From Phoronis australis (Eukaryota > Phoronida > Phoronidae), in contig NMRA01000520.1 in the NCBI GenBank assembly GCA_002633005.1, positions 129,559 through 193,558 on the forward strand: a stretch of 64,000 nucleotides of DNA, given 5' to 3'. Under the pieces are notes generated by a model. The model saw only the letters and a program-made list of their open reading frames with translations, did no database searches and was not told the origin of the DNA. Of this stretch, positions 27,701-42,609 are shown piece after piece (position 1 is the stretch's first letter; each line of letters opens with the position of its first letter). A program made the translations under genes and the position numbers.

Positions 27701-30700
27701 GGCGATGTGTCACTGAACTTAGTTGAAGGCTGAAGTCTGACTTGAAAATTCGATCCATCATCAGACCACCATTTCGCAAAGAAGGACACTAAACGATAAC
27801 AGTGATATTCATGAATGTCGGGCAGCTCTAAGTGCTTTATTGAATGAAAAACTAGACTAATGAAATTCAAAAATTTACAAACCGTAGATAAAAAAGAAGT
27901 TCAAGTCATTACTCAAAAGATTGTCTTTGCACTTCCTTGATGCTTGTAGTTCCCAGTAGTATTGTGCAATGAATTTAGGTTCTTCTAAACCGAATCGTTT
28001 GCTTGCCATTCCTGTGCATACTGCAAAGGCTGGACACGTCGCAACTCAAAGACGCACCCACGTTAAAAATAAAGTGTAGTCATGCAGTAGGCTGCCCTCG
28101 TAGATTGATTGACGGGAAAAGAACTTGAACTGCAGGGGTTGAACTGCGTGCATTTTTGGGACACACGTTCATTTTCCCCAGCCGCCCGGCAGAAGCTGGA
28201 CCAGTGGCCGTGTTTCAACAAGGAATTTTGATACAGCTCTATAGGCCAAGGATTTCGGGATCATACCTTTCAAAAAAATCTTCAGAAAATGACCGTATTA
28301 AAAAATGAACCTTTCCCGAAACTGGGTCGAAAACGACCTTGGAGCCAGAACACGGGTATAGGTTCGAGTTAAGCCCCACGTCTCAAATTAATCATAGCGG
28401 AGCTGACCAGCGACTAGCATTAGTTCGTCGAATTGCGCATGCATGGATCAGACTTCCCGGCAACGCCACGTTAAATCTGGACTTAAGCAAAATGACGAAG
28501 TCCACGCATACACACAAGCAACCGTATCCAAATACAATTAAATGTATTTTCATGTGAAACCATTCAATGTTCTTTGCACATTGACTTGGGTGAGTTCTTA
28601 ATTTTCTTACATCTGCCCAATCAGGTAGAACTGCGTTTCAAGTCATTCACTATAGGCACCTGGGGGTTCAAATTCGTTGGAAGCTCGCGTCGTATGACGT
28701 CGTATGACGTCATATGACGTAGGAGAGGCGAGCCTCATTTGCATACATTAGTGACATCTGTTGGTTCAAAAAAGAGGATCATGCCCAAGTACATGCCTGG
28801 GAAAAGGCATTTTTGGAAGGGTAAAACAAGTCATGTTCAAAGCATCCCAGTGCCATTAATATGCAGTCTTTAGAGACCAAAGTGGTGTCAGTTTATAGCT
28901 AAAGAGTTAAGCTTTCAAACACAATGCTTGAATTCCAGACGACTTTAACATTTACTTTTGAAATCACCTGTGAAAACACGTTAAAATGCACTAAAACTGC
29001 TGTCCCTTCCTGGTTATCTCTTCCAGGTTCTATGCACGAGAGAACAGGGGTTGTCCAGTAACCAAACAACTGCGGCCCAAATGTCGACTCGGAGTTTCGG
29101 GCTGACGTGGACAACCGGTTTACTAGAAAAGAACACCACCGCTGGCAATAAAGGTACAAACTTTTGAAATTCGACCTCCCGTCAAAGAAATTGTGCAAAT
29201 CGAACTCTCCCTTAAAAATGTTGGTTGCAGGCCTGTGATATGGTACCCGACTCCCGTACCGGAGTTACCCGACTGACCCACCAGTGTGTTAATGAAAAAG
29301 ATAATTTCAATATGCCGTTAATTGTTGGTGTGACCATGCCAGTTTTAGGAGTAATGAGTCAAGTGTAGTCCGGGGAGAATGATCTCTGACTAAATCAGAC
29401 ACTGAGATTTTGGCTGCTCCACTCCGGCCGACTGTCTATCTTTGATAAGCTGATTCAAATTTCTTGAGACATTTTCCGGCGGGAGATAAGGAACTCGAGA
29501 AGTAAAGCTTAATAATTGGCAAATGTATCAAGAATTGGTAGGAGAATATTGTATTGAACAGGGAGCGCTGAATCAGCGCGACTTTTCGTGATTTTGCAGT
29601 TACATCATAACTCAAGCTCCATAGCAACTCGAGTACGATTCTCAGATTTGTGTACGCGTCTGGAGTCTACTCGAAATGTGACATTAAATACGTTTTTGGA
29701 GTAGGCCTAGGACTCAAGTGAGCACGATTTTGAGTACTGATGAAATCCCGAGTACATTACGGCGATTTCCCATTGCTCCCAACATGTTCGATTAAGTAGG
29801 GAAGTTTATCCCTGTAGCCAATATCTTACACGACTGATTAACTCCATTCTGGCATTGATGGTTGGAGGCCAGCTCTCTGTTCTTCGATAGTTATTCTAAT
29901 CTCCAATATGATAGTATCTACCCCGACTGGGCTGTGCTGTTCAAAAAAAGTTAAGTTATAACATATTTGTACATATACCAATAACATTTCTGAAATTTTC
30001 GTCAAATAGTGATCATGTTAAGTTTTTGAATCGCCAAAATCGCCCATCAGCAACCGAAGTTCCGACAATCTATTTTTTTCCGAATACACGTGGTCTGTAA
30101 TAAGCTTGGTAGGTAATTGGCGTACTTGTTGTCATAACAGACAAAAGAGTGTGCTTGGCAGTTAGCAAAGAAGCTAGATGTTATCACTCGTTCAGAACCC
30201 CCTACGTCTGGTAAAGTCACTGAACGGGAAAACGCTGTCGTGATGAGTATGAGCCTGACGGAGATTGCAGACCGGATCCCGGAGTCACAGTCGACGGAGC
30301 CGGTGTGCGGCAACGTTGACTTCATTCATTTCCAAAATATTTCCATAATTAAATGCAGTTGCATGCTTCCTGCACTAGTTATTCGTATATTATTAATTTT
30401 TGGATAAGAATTCAAGTAAAATATCTTTATTGACAGCTTCCGTGCTAAACTTTCTTTGCAACAACACCCGGAAACACTGTACACGATCGGTTGTCGAGCG
30501 ACGGAGGCATACATTTCCCATAATGCAAGTGCGACGGCAAATTCAAGATGGCGGATTTGCTCAATCGCTATATAATGTACACATTTAAACCAGGGTCGCC
30601 GGGCGAACAAATGTCATGGAACACTCGGGATATGGTTAATGGACTAACCTCAGTAGCTCTCTGTATTCCAGCACCTATGCTTGTTAACCCACCGACAACA

Positions 30701-33700
30701 ACTGGCAGCTTGGTTATCAACATGTTTCGATCTTCCTGATTGGTCACCTCGACTAGTCCTTGCAATGTTCTCGCGCGCGAATTGAAACTAACAATTGCAA
30801 TCTTTGATTTCAACTCCACTGAACCGAGGATGAAGGAGCTAGTCGCTTGTCGCATTTTCCTCAAAGGTGTTCCCTACAAATAATAGGACAATTACGGTGT
30901 AGTCTACGCCACGGATTCGTTAAACTCGGGAAGATACACAACTATTCAGGCTGATATTGAAGCAGACCTGAATTGCACACCCAACTGCGGCAACAGGATG
31001 GATGCCAGTTTGGTATGAAGCCAAAACCACATGCTACAGGCTTTCAATTTTAAGAAATACACACTTTAACATTAAGTTATAGTTTAGGCCATACTTTTGT
31101 ACAAGACTTGTATGCATTTGGTTAAACACACACTGTAGACAAGTAAAGTTCCACGTCATCCCAACCACAGTTGATGAATGGAACTCCAAAGTTATGTCAC
31201 GTGTCCTACAGTAAAAGATATAACAAGCTATTTACCCCCATCGATCCAGATACGTCCAGAACGAGGCATATCCTTTTCTTCTCACTTTCCTTTGATCCCT
31301 GTACAACTTGGAAAATGGGAGTAGTGTCCAAAACCTCTTGCGGGGCACTTTGATCTGCAAGTAATAAGGAGTAAACAGAGTTTATTTAATGACAACAGGC
31401 CATAACCTTTCAAGTTATGATTATCTGGCAGATTTATGCCAAACATCTACAAAATTATACATTTATCCCAGTAACAGTAATTATTTTACGAAAATCTACA
31501 GTGCGCAGATTTTTTTTGTTTTTTGTTATCTGCAATGAATTGAACCACTGTCCGGGATATGTCTTTAGTAAAATTTAGCAATGACGAAAGGTACATTGAC
31601 AGCAAGTGATCGGTATCAATAACATGATGGAATTTTACTTTACACCAATGTTAAATATAAAAATGGTAAAGTTTTAAAAATCCTCATTTCCTTTGTCTTA
31701 CGCCAGTTGAAAGACTTTTTATGGAAATCAAAAGTCCTATTTTGATAGCATCTCTCACAAGATAGAACGTTTTAAAACGCACCGAACAGCGTTTCGGAGC
31801 AGGGAACAAAGCAGAATACCTGATACTCAGAAGTGAATCCAATCAGTTTTTTCTTGTATAGGATGTTCCACAGTTAGCCAAATTTGAACAGTTTCTGGGG
31901 TACAACATAACTTAAATGAACGTCGGAAATGACGTAAACAGGATGTGGAAGTTACAACAATTGCTGGGAATCTGTTTTACGAAAGAGACTTACAGAAGAA
32001 TTAACTAGAAAGTTGGCCTTACGCGGACAGTTGAAATTCTGAATAAAGTTTTAACCAAGTATTGATGAGAACACCACAGTCTAGAAATAACTTACAGAAA
32101 TCATCTCAGTACCTAACAGTTACAGTGTGCATATTATCATACACCTTGCACGTTTGCTCAAGTGTGACTTAATAGATTTTCAGAAATAGCTCTGCGGATC
32201 AAAATACTATTTTTACTTAAGTCTTTAGTCATTTTTGCGGGAAACAGTTCCTGGGCCCTCTGTAGTGACTAAGAAGTCCTTACAATAGTTTTGTTTCCAG
32301 TTCATTTACACTGATAAAATTATGGGTACGTAAGTCTGTACCATGCATTGGTTTCCACTTTGTCGAGAGGCGCCTTTTTGTTGACGCAATACGATCCCAT
32401 TCACTTTTAAAAAATAAAATATTCGGCTTTGTATGACAGCCAGGTATCAAAATGGCATCCATTATGCTGGAGACCACGGAAGTGAATGTATATACTTCAT
32501 TTATTCACTGCTTATCAAAAGTCCGCGTGATCCCCACAATGGCACCAGTCATTTCCAACACTTAGCAGTAAGGACTCTTCTTCTTTAAGCACAATTCTGT
32601 ACACTGGCTCAGTATAAAGCAACGGCATATTTCATACCTCCTGCAAAGTCCGGGTGCCTCTGCATAATGTCCCAGGCGCTTTTGCCTTTGCACCATTTGT
32701 TCTGTCGATTTGGTGCCACCGCGTTATGAAATCTCGCTGGGCTTGATGGATCACTGTCGCAGAAGTCTTCAATCTCAAAAACAAATAAGAAAGGTAGACG
32801 TTTAGCAGCAACTAAAGAAATACGGTAGCATTACATACACTGTACGTCAAGACACGTCATATTACTCATTCATGCAGCAACAGGAACCAGGGGAGGTAGA
32901 TGCATAAAAGTGGTGATGACCTTGACCGAGGGCACGGCAATCTGCCGTCGAAGTGGCGATTGCGATAATCTTTGCTACCCCAGTGCCACGGTTGTTCTTT
33001 GAGTCGTGCAAAATGGCAATGGTTACCATATCAATATATATCTTTGTCATAAATATACATGTAAGTGAAAGCAGCAATTTTAAAGACGTTGCAAATTCAT
33101 GTAATATTTAGCAGAAGGGAACGAGGCGAGTATTATCCAGTAGCTGAGTGATTGTGGTTAAGCAAGCAACGCAACCCAAGAGACCAACAGGCTAAGGCAT
33201 ACTGTATTCCGCTATAAGAAATAAAACGAAACAAATCGAAAGGATACCAATATTCCAACTGATCTATCTTTCGCAAAATTGCAAACTTAAACTGAAAAAC
33301 GTCGACGTTTGAAATTTGTTCATAGTGCCGTCTAATAACCGGCCAACATTTTACAGATCCTTGTCTCATTCCTAGTCCACGTTTGAAGATTCACATCTGT
33401 TGTAGGTAGTATTTTGAAAAGTGTCTTCAGTTAGCTCCTCTGATTAATTCCCCTGTTGAGGTCTCCTCTTTCGTGAAATACATTTTTGAAATGCCTCTTT
33501 ACGGGTCAACATAAAACGCACGAGCACGGAATACAATAAGAAGACGTCGCTGAGGACATGTATTCACCGTCGCCATCTTCTTATCGATTTCAGCTTGCCT
33601 TTTTCTCATACATGTAGTTCTGTGCATCAACCCGTTAAACCGATTTGCAAGGTCAATCGATAAATTTGGAGGGAAGGAGTATCTATTTGAGGCCACTCTG

Positions 33701-36700
33701 GTGGGGACCAGTGGCGACTGAAGAAAAACTAAGCGATGGGGGGAGGGGCACTTTGACGAAGCATATTGACGCAAAACGAGTTTTTACCTTCCTGGCTGCT
33801 AATTCGCCCGACTCCACTAAGTGAGTGCTTCGTGAAACTGAAGAACTGTAAGCGTAACTAGAAAGATTATTGTCACGGCGTGACAATAATGGACTCTGCG
33901 CGTGCGTATTACTGGAATTACTATGGGAAGTTACTGACAGCAACTCGTTTACCAATATGAAAAGGAATTCTTTAAAATTGTACGAGAAATTACATATTAA
34001 TTTTTGATGACCTTTCCACTAATTGACCTCTTCCGGTGCATTATGATCCCCGATGAGGGAGTATCTGTTAACTCGATTAAAAGTGTGGTTAATGCTAATA
34101 ATCACAGGTGTTTTACTTTAAACACTTCAGAGTACAAGATGAATGACTTGGTCAAACTTTCAAAAGAAAAATACACCTAATGACCCCCTAGGTGCACCAA
34201 ATGACCTGAAAATTTAGAATTAAAACTCGATCGAACTTAGTAAACAGATACGTAATTCTGTATTCTCTAGCTCAAAAGTTTAGTTTGCACTCAATGACCT
34301 TTGACCTATTTTTTTCTGATTGCTTAGGCCTATTGTAAAGTAAAGTAGGGTGTTCAATTGGCATGTTGACTTACACCAGTGTGCTGAAATTGAAAAGAAT
34401 TCCTTGAAAAACGTAAGAGATATAACATTTTGAACGTTACATGACCTTTGCACTAATTGACTTTATCCGGTGCATTTTAAGCATCTTAAGGAGAATTATT
34501 GCGAAACCCATGGAAAATGTGTTTAACGCTGAGAATGACAGTTGTCTAACGGTTGACACATCAGAATACTTGCTGATTGAAAAGGTTAAATTTTCAGAAG
34601 AAAAATGCACCTAATGACCCCATGTTTGCACTAAATGACCTGAAACTTTGGATTCCGATTTGATTTACCAGTGGCAATCATACCGGTCAATTTGAAGTGT
34701 CTAGCTCAAAATTTTAGTTTGCACCTAAGGACCTTTGACCTATTTCACCTGTTTGGATGACCCGATTACTTAGAAAAGTAAATTTTTAAATTGCCATGGT
34801 GACTTATACCTGTGCACCGAATTTGAAAAAGAAAGCTTTAAAACTGAAGGAGGAGCATCATTTTGAAAATTATATGACCTTTGCACCAAACGACCTCTTC
34901 CGGTGCAATATGGATTATGATTATATAACCAATCAAAATTTATATACTGTCAAAAGTCATATGCTGAATTTAAAGACCGTACCTGGACCCAGTTTGGAGT
35001 TATTAAGCCTCAAACTTGGTCGGAAGAAGAATAAGAATAAGAAAAATTAGAATACGAATAAGAATAAGAATAAAATTGAAGAAAACCCAGGAACAACAGT
35101 ACTCTGCGCTTACACGCGCAGAGTAATAAGAAGAATAAAATTGAAGAAAACCCAGGAACAACAGTACTCTGCGCTTACACGCGCAGAGGAATTACTTTTC
35201 TGTCTCCACTTTGAAAACCTAATAGCGAACTTCCTAACATTATTATACAGTTGGACCATGTTATGACGAAGCCACTGGTACCTACATTTTAATCCTCGCG
35301 ATATCCATTGGCTAAAATTATAAAAATCATCACTTGTCATGAATTGGATTCAAGTGATACTCCGCCATTTTAGATTTGTTACTATACTAAGTCGTGAGTG
35401 AGATTCATTACGGAACGATTGAACAAGGCCGACTATGGCGACTGGACTAAGCGTGTTTAACTGGGAATAATTAACTCTGGTTAACTATATACATGTAAAC
35501 ATAATAACGAACATGCAATATTAAACTAATTAAGTAAAATGGCTATACATTTCGAAAACTTGTGATGATGCTAAATGGTATAATATAAGTATAAATGAGT
35601 TCAAAGTAAAAGGAAGAATTCTCATTTGGCCTTAAGCATTCGAAATGTGCAGGTACGGTACATGTACATGTGTACAGTAATACCCGGCGAAGCCAGGACA
35701 CGCCTGCGTTGACTTCTATGCTCCGCTGCGCAGGATGAACACATTGATTGAATCCGTGTGAAACTTGTGTGACAAAGAAATTAAAAAAGTAATGCGTCAT
35801 GCTTGTAACACCACAAAGTCTTCCGATCGCCAACAATCAGCTCATAAACTGCAGTTCACTACACCCATCGTTTGCGTTTTCAGTCGCAGTATTTATATAT
35901 ATATGTATTCAAACATCGGAGGTATAGATTGAAAGTTTTCGTCACGTTTTCAATTATATTGTGTTAATTTTTTGAAAATAAAGTCAAAGTCACTTTTGCA
36001 AGTGATTATTTTCCGGCCAAGTAACACGGCAACTGCCGGAAATTACATACTTCGCCCGGGTTGTCGTTTCCCGGTAGCAAATATCAAGAATAGGTGCATG
36101 TTATTGCAATTCAGGTGAGGTGCGCACTGTTTTGAGATAAACATGTCTTTGTTTATTGAAACTTCTCTGTGTGTGGATGTTCTTTTCTACTTTAGATTTT
36201 TAACGGCCAGTAAAGCCGCTGCCAATTTCCTTTCAAGTGCGCGGAAATGTGAGCTCTCGCGTCCGGCAAACCACACAATTGCTCAAGCTGGACTGCAACA
36301 GTGTCCCGATAAGGCGATAAAAATAAGACATTGGCCGATATAGAAAGGTTCTTCCTCTAATTTATTACCGGAACGGGTACTGTTGCTGAAGTTTGACGTA
36401 GCGTCGCGATGAGTCTTGGCTGACCTCAGTAGCCGAGTGGTGGCTGCGGGATATGCGACGTACTTACAAACTTGTGATTACTTAAATTCCTTCTTGCAAA
36501 CTGCCCATGTGGTTCCAGTATCCGAAAATACTTACTACATAAAATTTTATTTTCGACACCCTTTATTTACATTCTTTTCACCTTTCTTGCCAAAAGCGAT
36601 TTTTGAACAGTATTTGACCCTTCTCTCTGAGCGTATGATTACCGGTTGTCACCGGTTATTTCCGTACCCACATTTCCGGCTCATCAGTTCAGGAACTTGT

Positions 36701-39700
36701 CCTGAACGACGCCTTTTTTTCATGTAACTGAATGTGCTATCGCTTGCTCGAAAAGTCTTCATTATTTTGTTTTATTAGAAATATCTCGTGATTCGTTTGC
36801 ATATGCACTGTATTTATAGTTCGTTGTTAGTGGTCGTTGATTTTTTTGGAATGTTACGCGTACTTAGTATGTTAAAATAGCATTTGGTGTTTAGTTCCTT
36901 ACGTAGGCCGGTCGAACCTAGGAACCAATATGAGTCGAACCATTTTTTTTCTGTTTTATTTTTTTCTCGTTTTGAAAAAGTACTTTGCTATCATCGGAAA
37001 GTTAGTGCATTCTACTCAGTAAAAATCGAAAAAGTATCAAAATCGGGGCAAGCAGTGTAAAGTTAATGTAAGTTTTGTGGCGAAATTTGGGTCACTTTGT
37101 TTGGATCGCGTCGGCCATATTCGAGGACAGCGGGATAAGTTCCGAGTTCAAAAATTTGTGTAAACTGTTTTAGCCAACAAATTACGTTGAAATTTAGTTA
37201 GACATATCTTAATTTACTATTCTGCACGATTTAATAGTGTTCTCCGAATTTCAGCCTCGCAGTTGTTACACATTAAGTGATAAATGTGCTCACCATTCCC
37301 GATGGACTTCGTCTCATTTCTGGCCGCACCGACAACATGGCGACTTTTGCTGAACTGAAAGGCATGTTCAATCGGCTACTTTGTAATTTGTGAAGATTTA
37401 AAATTGATACAATTTGACAAACGTTGCTACAAAAAAGAAACTTTGTTCAATTTTCGTTTTTTGTGCAAAAATATAAGATGTATTCGAATTATTTTACTGT
37501 AAATTTCCCATTCAGGTGATCTTACGCTAAAGCTAAAAAATAGTTGAAATAATTTTGAAACGGTTTTTTGTTTGACTGTCAACTGCTGTTCAGGACTTGA
37601 TTCAGTGTTCCAAAATGATTCATATTTTTCTAAATTTTATGTCTCAATTGCTTTCAAGTCATGTTTTGTAACTTATTGCTTCTTAATTCAGGTTACCAAG
37701 TCAACAATATGAATAATCTTAATTTGAGAAATAAGCTATGTTGGATTGTGAAGCTTCAAGCCTCTAATTCTTGTTCCTTGCAACTTCATATTTTTTAAAT
37801 GAGGCTTGTTAAATTCTGGTGTAAGGAAACACTATTCCGTCACCATGGTAATAGTTACATGTATGTCCACTTTCATTTCATATGGAAACTTGCTGTTGAA
37901 TAGAGTTTGTACTGCTAAATGTTGTAAAGTATTGTGCATTTTAAGTTACGTATTATGTTAAAAGTTTGAATCATTTTGGGTTAATGAATAAAAATGATAA
38001 CATTTTGTATTGGACTTCTCATACTTATGTGCTCTAAAAAGCTCCATTTTTGGAGAACTGGAAAAAGGTCTGCCTCAGTCAGAGAAGCCCGAATTCCGAA
38101 AAAAGTAGAAAATGAAACAGAATTCCACTAGAAGACAAGAAGTACTAAAACTTAACGTCTGCAATTCATAGTTCTGAACATACCCACTGAATCTTATAGT
38201 AAAAGATAGACATTCCCAAAAATTCCAGCCCCCCCATTCTTTTAGGCTTGGTGCGCTCATACAAAGTCTGGGAAAATCTCAATTGAAAGCCAATAACTTT
38301 GCACAGTTCGCCAGAAGTACCCAGCGACCAGTTAGGCCTAAGGGTAGCCTTGGCGCAAAGCTGTATAGGCCTACTAACAACCTGTATTTTGACGATAGTC
38401 TTCACTGGTAGCTGGCACTGAGGCTAACTAAGGTCTGCCGCGGCAGTGTGACACAGGACAAACCAGCCCGTAATTTCATGCAAGTGTTTGAAAATATCCT
38501 TGAATATATGCAGCATTTGTGATTTGACCATTTCACTTTGACAAAACAGCTTGCAACCGCATGCGTTTACCGTTCGCCAGTGTCTGGTCTCGATCGGCAC
38601 TGGGTCGGATAGGCTGCGGTCCCGAGTATGGCAAAATAATTTCTGTCAAAATTTATTAGCCACATTTCTCCACCAAATTCAATAAAATTGTCCGTATTTT
38701 GATTTTATTAAAATTAAAGCGCGCTGTCGATTATTTTATCCCAGTTTGCAGGCTGGTAACAGGCACTCACACTGACGGCGTTTTCTTAGCCTGGGTTCCT
38801 GAATGAATTGTACTTCTGGGTTCGCGGCAAGTTCAAAATGGCGGTGGTTCTTCGGGTGCGAATCGTGAGTGGCGCGTTCATTTAAACTTTTTTTGAGTAC
38901 GGATCGTGTATTAGTTATGGAGTAGGTACTTCTTGGATCCTTATAACATCCTCTAACCATGTAATAAGGGTTAACAACGCGAGAGAGAAGGACTTTAAAT
39001 ACCATTCGTCATATGCAAAGAAAAGGTAAATTTGGACAATAAATAATCAAATTTGTGTGAAAAAGAATCAAAATGAAAATCAAAAACAACCAAACAAAAT
39101 AACAAGTCATTAACGCTCACGGTGATATCAATACGTTTGCAAAGATAACATGACCGTCATTCAGGAACCGTTCTAAGTGATGCACAGAGCTCAGGTCACA
39201 GAAATAGACGGGAATAGTCGATGATTTTCTGATCTCGGAGGTACAAAATTGTGCTAAAAAAGTTTAATAAGAGAAAAGAGGTCTACATTATGCCATGTTA
39301 CATCATTATGGCATGTTGCATATTGCTTAATGTGGTATGTATTTTCAAGTTTTTAAAACTAGAGTACCCTTTGAGACAAGGGGTTTAAGAGGAACTCACC
39401 CCATTCAAAAACTGCATGAACATTACTGAAGCTGACGAGGTATCTTGAGTTCTGTCTGGTAAAAAGTAACAGTCGTTCTCTGGAAGTCCGGTGGTTTGGT
39501 TTTCGAAACACTGTCCCCGAGTTTTCAAGTTTATCAAACGGCCTTTTATATTATCTGTGCAACTGAAAATAAAACAACGCTCTATTTCAAACTCTACGGG
39601 TCCGCGTCTTGCAACTACAGGTTGTGGAATAGATTACATGTATAGGCATCAGAATCTTTAAAATACACATAACCAGTTCGTGTTTGTTATTCACAAGCTC

Positions 39701-42524
39701 ATGAAACAAAGCTAACTGCAACATCCACATTTTTCGAAATAAAATTTTTTGGTGGGACAATAAATAATATTGAAATGCTATGCTTATTTTCAATTTATGG
39801 TGGGGACCAAGAAAATCATTATAATGTTGATTGGTTATTAGCAGTGATGCTCTCTTTTGTAAACAGTACTACAACTAAAAGCACTAACACAATTATATCT
39901 CTACTTTACGAATAGTAGTTAACCCAGTGAAATTTGTTTCATTGTCGCAACATAGTTTAGAGTCATGCGTAGCGCAGTGCCGAAATAAACAAAAGACCCG
40001 GAACGCCCAAGTCTACGTCTTGAAAATCTCAATCGTGGTTCTACGTGTACGTTTTTGCTTAAAAAACAGCACGGAAATGAAAAGAATTTGTGAGGGTACA
40101 CTGTAGGTAAGATATGGATAAAAGAACGAAAAAGGATCAAATCATTTCTTGGTCTGGCACATCAAATATTGTAGGTGACAACATGGGTGAAAATCGTTGT
40201 CAGGCAACATATTGAAAGCACCCTATACACGTAGCTTATGACCCGAGAAACCTAAAACTGTGTTCGAAACTAAAGAGGTATCAAAGAACATACATGTACA
40301 TGTACCTACCCAACTGGATGGACTTTGCCGTCACTTTTGTAGAACGAAGGGTCGCCTTTGTACGCGTATTCATCTTGCACACCCCACCGGAGGTGAGCGA
40401 ATTCATGCGCTATGGTCTTGCCTGTGTTGAGATCATATTGTGAGGCTGGATTTTTAAGCCAACTTGGTAGTACTTTAAAGATACTCCATCAGTTTCATTT
40501 TAGTTAAAAACTTCAAAAAACAGAATTGAACGCCAATTAGTTCAGTTCCAACGTAAACTCAAATCACGTTCATTCAACCCAATTCCAATTATTTTCAATT
40601 TTATTTAATGCGCACCACCACTTACATGTACATGTACAATGGCAGTCGTAGTGAGTGATAGCTGACTCACGCATTATGGGTACTCACTCAACTTCCGCTG
40701 TATAAATGAGGCTGCTGTGGAATCCTTGGTCAGATTTAAAACAAATAAAATTGGAAATAAAAAACGCAAACACAAACAAGGATGAAAGTTACAAAATATT
40801 GATATTTTAATGTTTTGTTTGACAAAATCGGCCTGTGAACAAGTTCTTGAAGGTAAAAGTAAAATATCTTTAAATGGTTTTGATTGATACAAAGAACCGT
40901 TCTTTGTTCTTAACTTTTATGCCACACACCACGAATAGCAATGCGTGAAAAAAATCGAGTCACATCATTCCAGAAGTGGGTGGTTATGAAGAAACCACGA
41001 CTTATCCCCCTAGTGAACCAAGACTCTCTACAAAGTAGATAATTGGTTGTGCTTGAACGTTGTACGGGACCTTGAAATTTTAATACAATTGTCCATCTTC
41101 GGAAGATCATACCACCGAAATTCTTAAACCAAATTACGGGTTGTTTCAATACGCTCCACAGTACTTTTACATCAGGGAAAACAAAAAAATTGAAGACTCT
41201 TATGGTCTTGAAGAACAATCTTAAAAATACCATAAAACGACCACTGACGTCATACATCTGAGTGGTACATCCATGCACATGACCATATACAGGTGTATAT
41301 GACTATATTTATCCAACATAAGTGAAAACACGGATGCTATATACGTGACGTTTTTAACTATGAAATACAGGGAAGTAGAGCCAATCGGTAAACGACAATA
41401 GAAGCCGTATGCAGCGGTAGAAACCGTAAATGTATTTCACGGTTGATGAGCAGTTTCCTTGTTGAGTACATTTAGGTGTGCAATGCTAAATTTGATTGAG
41501 TTTGTTCCTCTAAATACAGACAAAGTAGCGATGAAACTTCCGACGCACGGTGATCAGGCGGCTATTTTCAGTGGGCCTCACTGAAGTTTCAGTCTGTGCC
41601 ATCATCAATAGGTCAAGCTGAATAGCGTCCCTGGCAACCAAAATCAACCAAGAATCTCATTCAAATCCAACGAAAACGTTTCGTTACGGATGCATACGGT
41701 ACATTAATATGAACACTGAGAGATGAGGTCTTTACAGGAAATTGTGACATAGTATCGAGAATGTGTTTTTACTGAGACAATCCTCTTCTCGCAGCGTTTA
41801 ATTCTCCGTCGCTGCGGGTCGTAGTATGTGATTCAGTCCTTGCCTCAAGTTCAGCAAATCAGCACAATTTCCTCCGTTATTTTCCAATGCTGTGATCAAC
41901 ACGGGGAAATGTTTCTATTAATGTTTACGCTCCAGAAGCTGAGCCAGGAAAACAGAAAACAGAAAGCTAAGAAATTCATCAAGGCCCAAACGTCGCACTG
42001 CTGCACAGCTGTTCAGGGAATGTTTCAAATTTTATATTCCCGTGTGGATTCTTTCTAAGTTTCCGACAAACTTTCGATATTATTGAATAGTTCAGTGTTT
42101 TAACTTGTATATTTCACAAACTGAAAACTCTGATCAATTTATGATGAAATAAAACTTAACAGGTTGTTCAACATTTTCACAGTTAGTCTTATCACTTAAC
42201 AGTGACATAATTCTCTGGAGAGAGTGTGGTCACTTATATCAAGGAGAACAGATTTGGGTACCATAGTTGGCATATAATTATGTACATATGACGTCATATA
42301 ACAACAAGCAGGAGCACACGGCAGCAGTATTGCCGCGATGATGCAAAGAAGTCCATATACATGTGTATGGAATAAATAGGATATCCTACATACATGTACA
42401 TGGGAATACTACTGCTATGTCCTCAGAATCTCGAAGTCATTTCATCTGGGAATGTCCCAACTCCATAGGAAAGGGTAGGATATGATATGGCATTAGTATT
42501 CCTATGTATGTGGATCGCATAATC

Positions 42525-42609
<85 letters not shown>

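Larger units (their letters stand above)
24620..30648 (-). other. CLCA intron 8
   Basis: 6.0 kb, one of the larger introns. Holds a 124-codon ORF of unknown nature (26505-26879), a GGGGGCTTTAGCCCCC hairpin near 27557, and a triple CRE-like repeat (28691-28720). Otherwise unremarkable. Confidence 0.75.
32774..39399 (-). other. CLCA intron 5
   Basis: 6.6 kb. Holds the 433-bp tandem repeat element (33959-35188) and a weak tRNA-like SINE head (36418-36530). The remaining sequence is AT-rich with no gene recognised. Confidence 0.75.

Noticed and set aside
30540-30560. AAGATGGCGG as a YY1-type promoter of a hidden gene
   Set aside because: Single short motif next to CLCA exon 8; no gene structure supports it.
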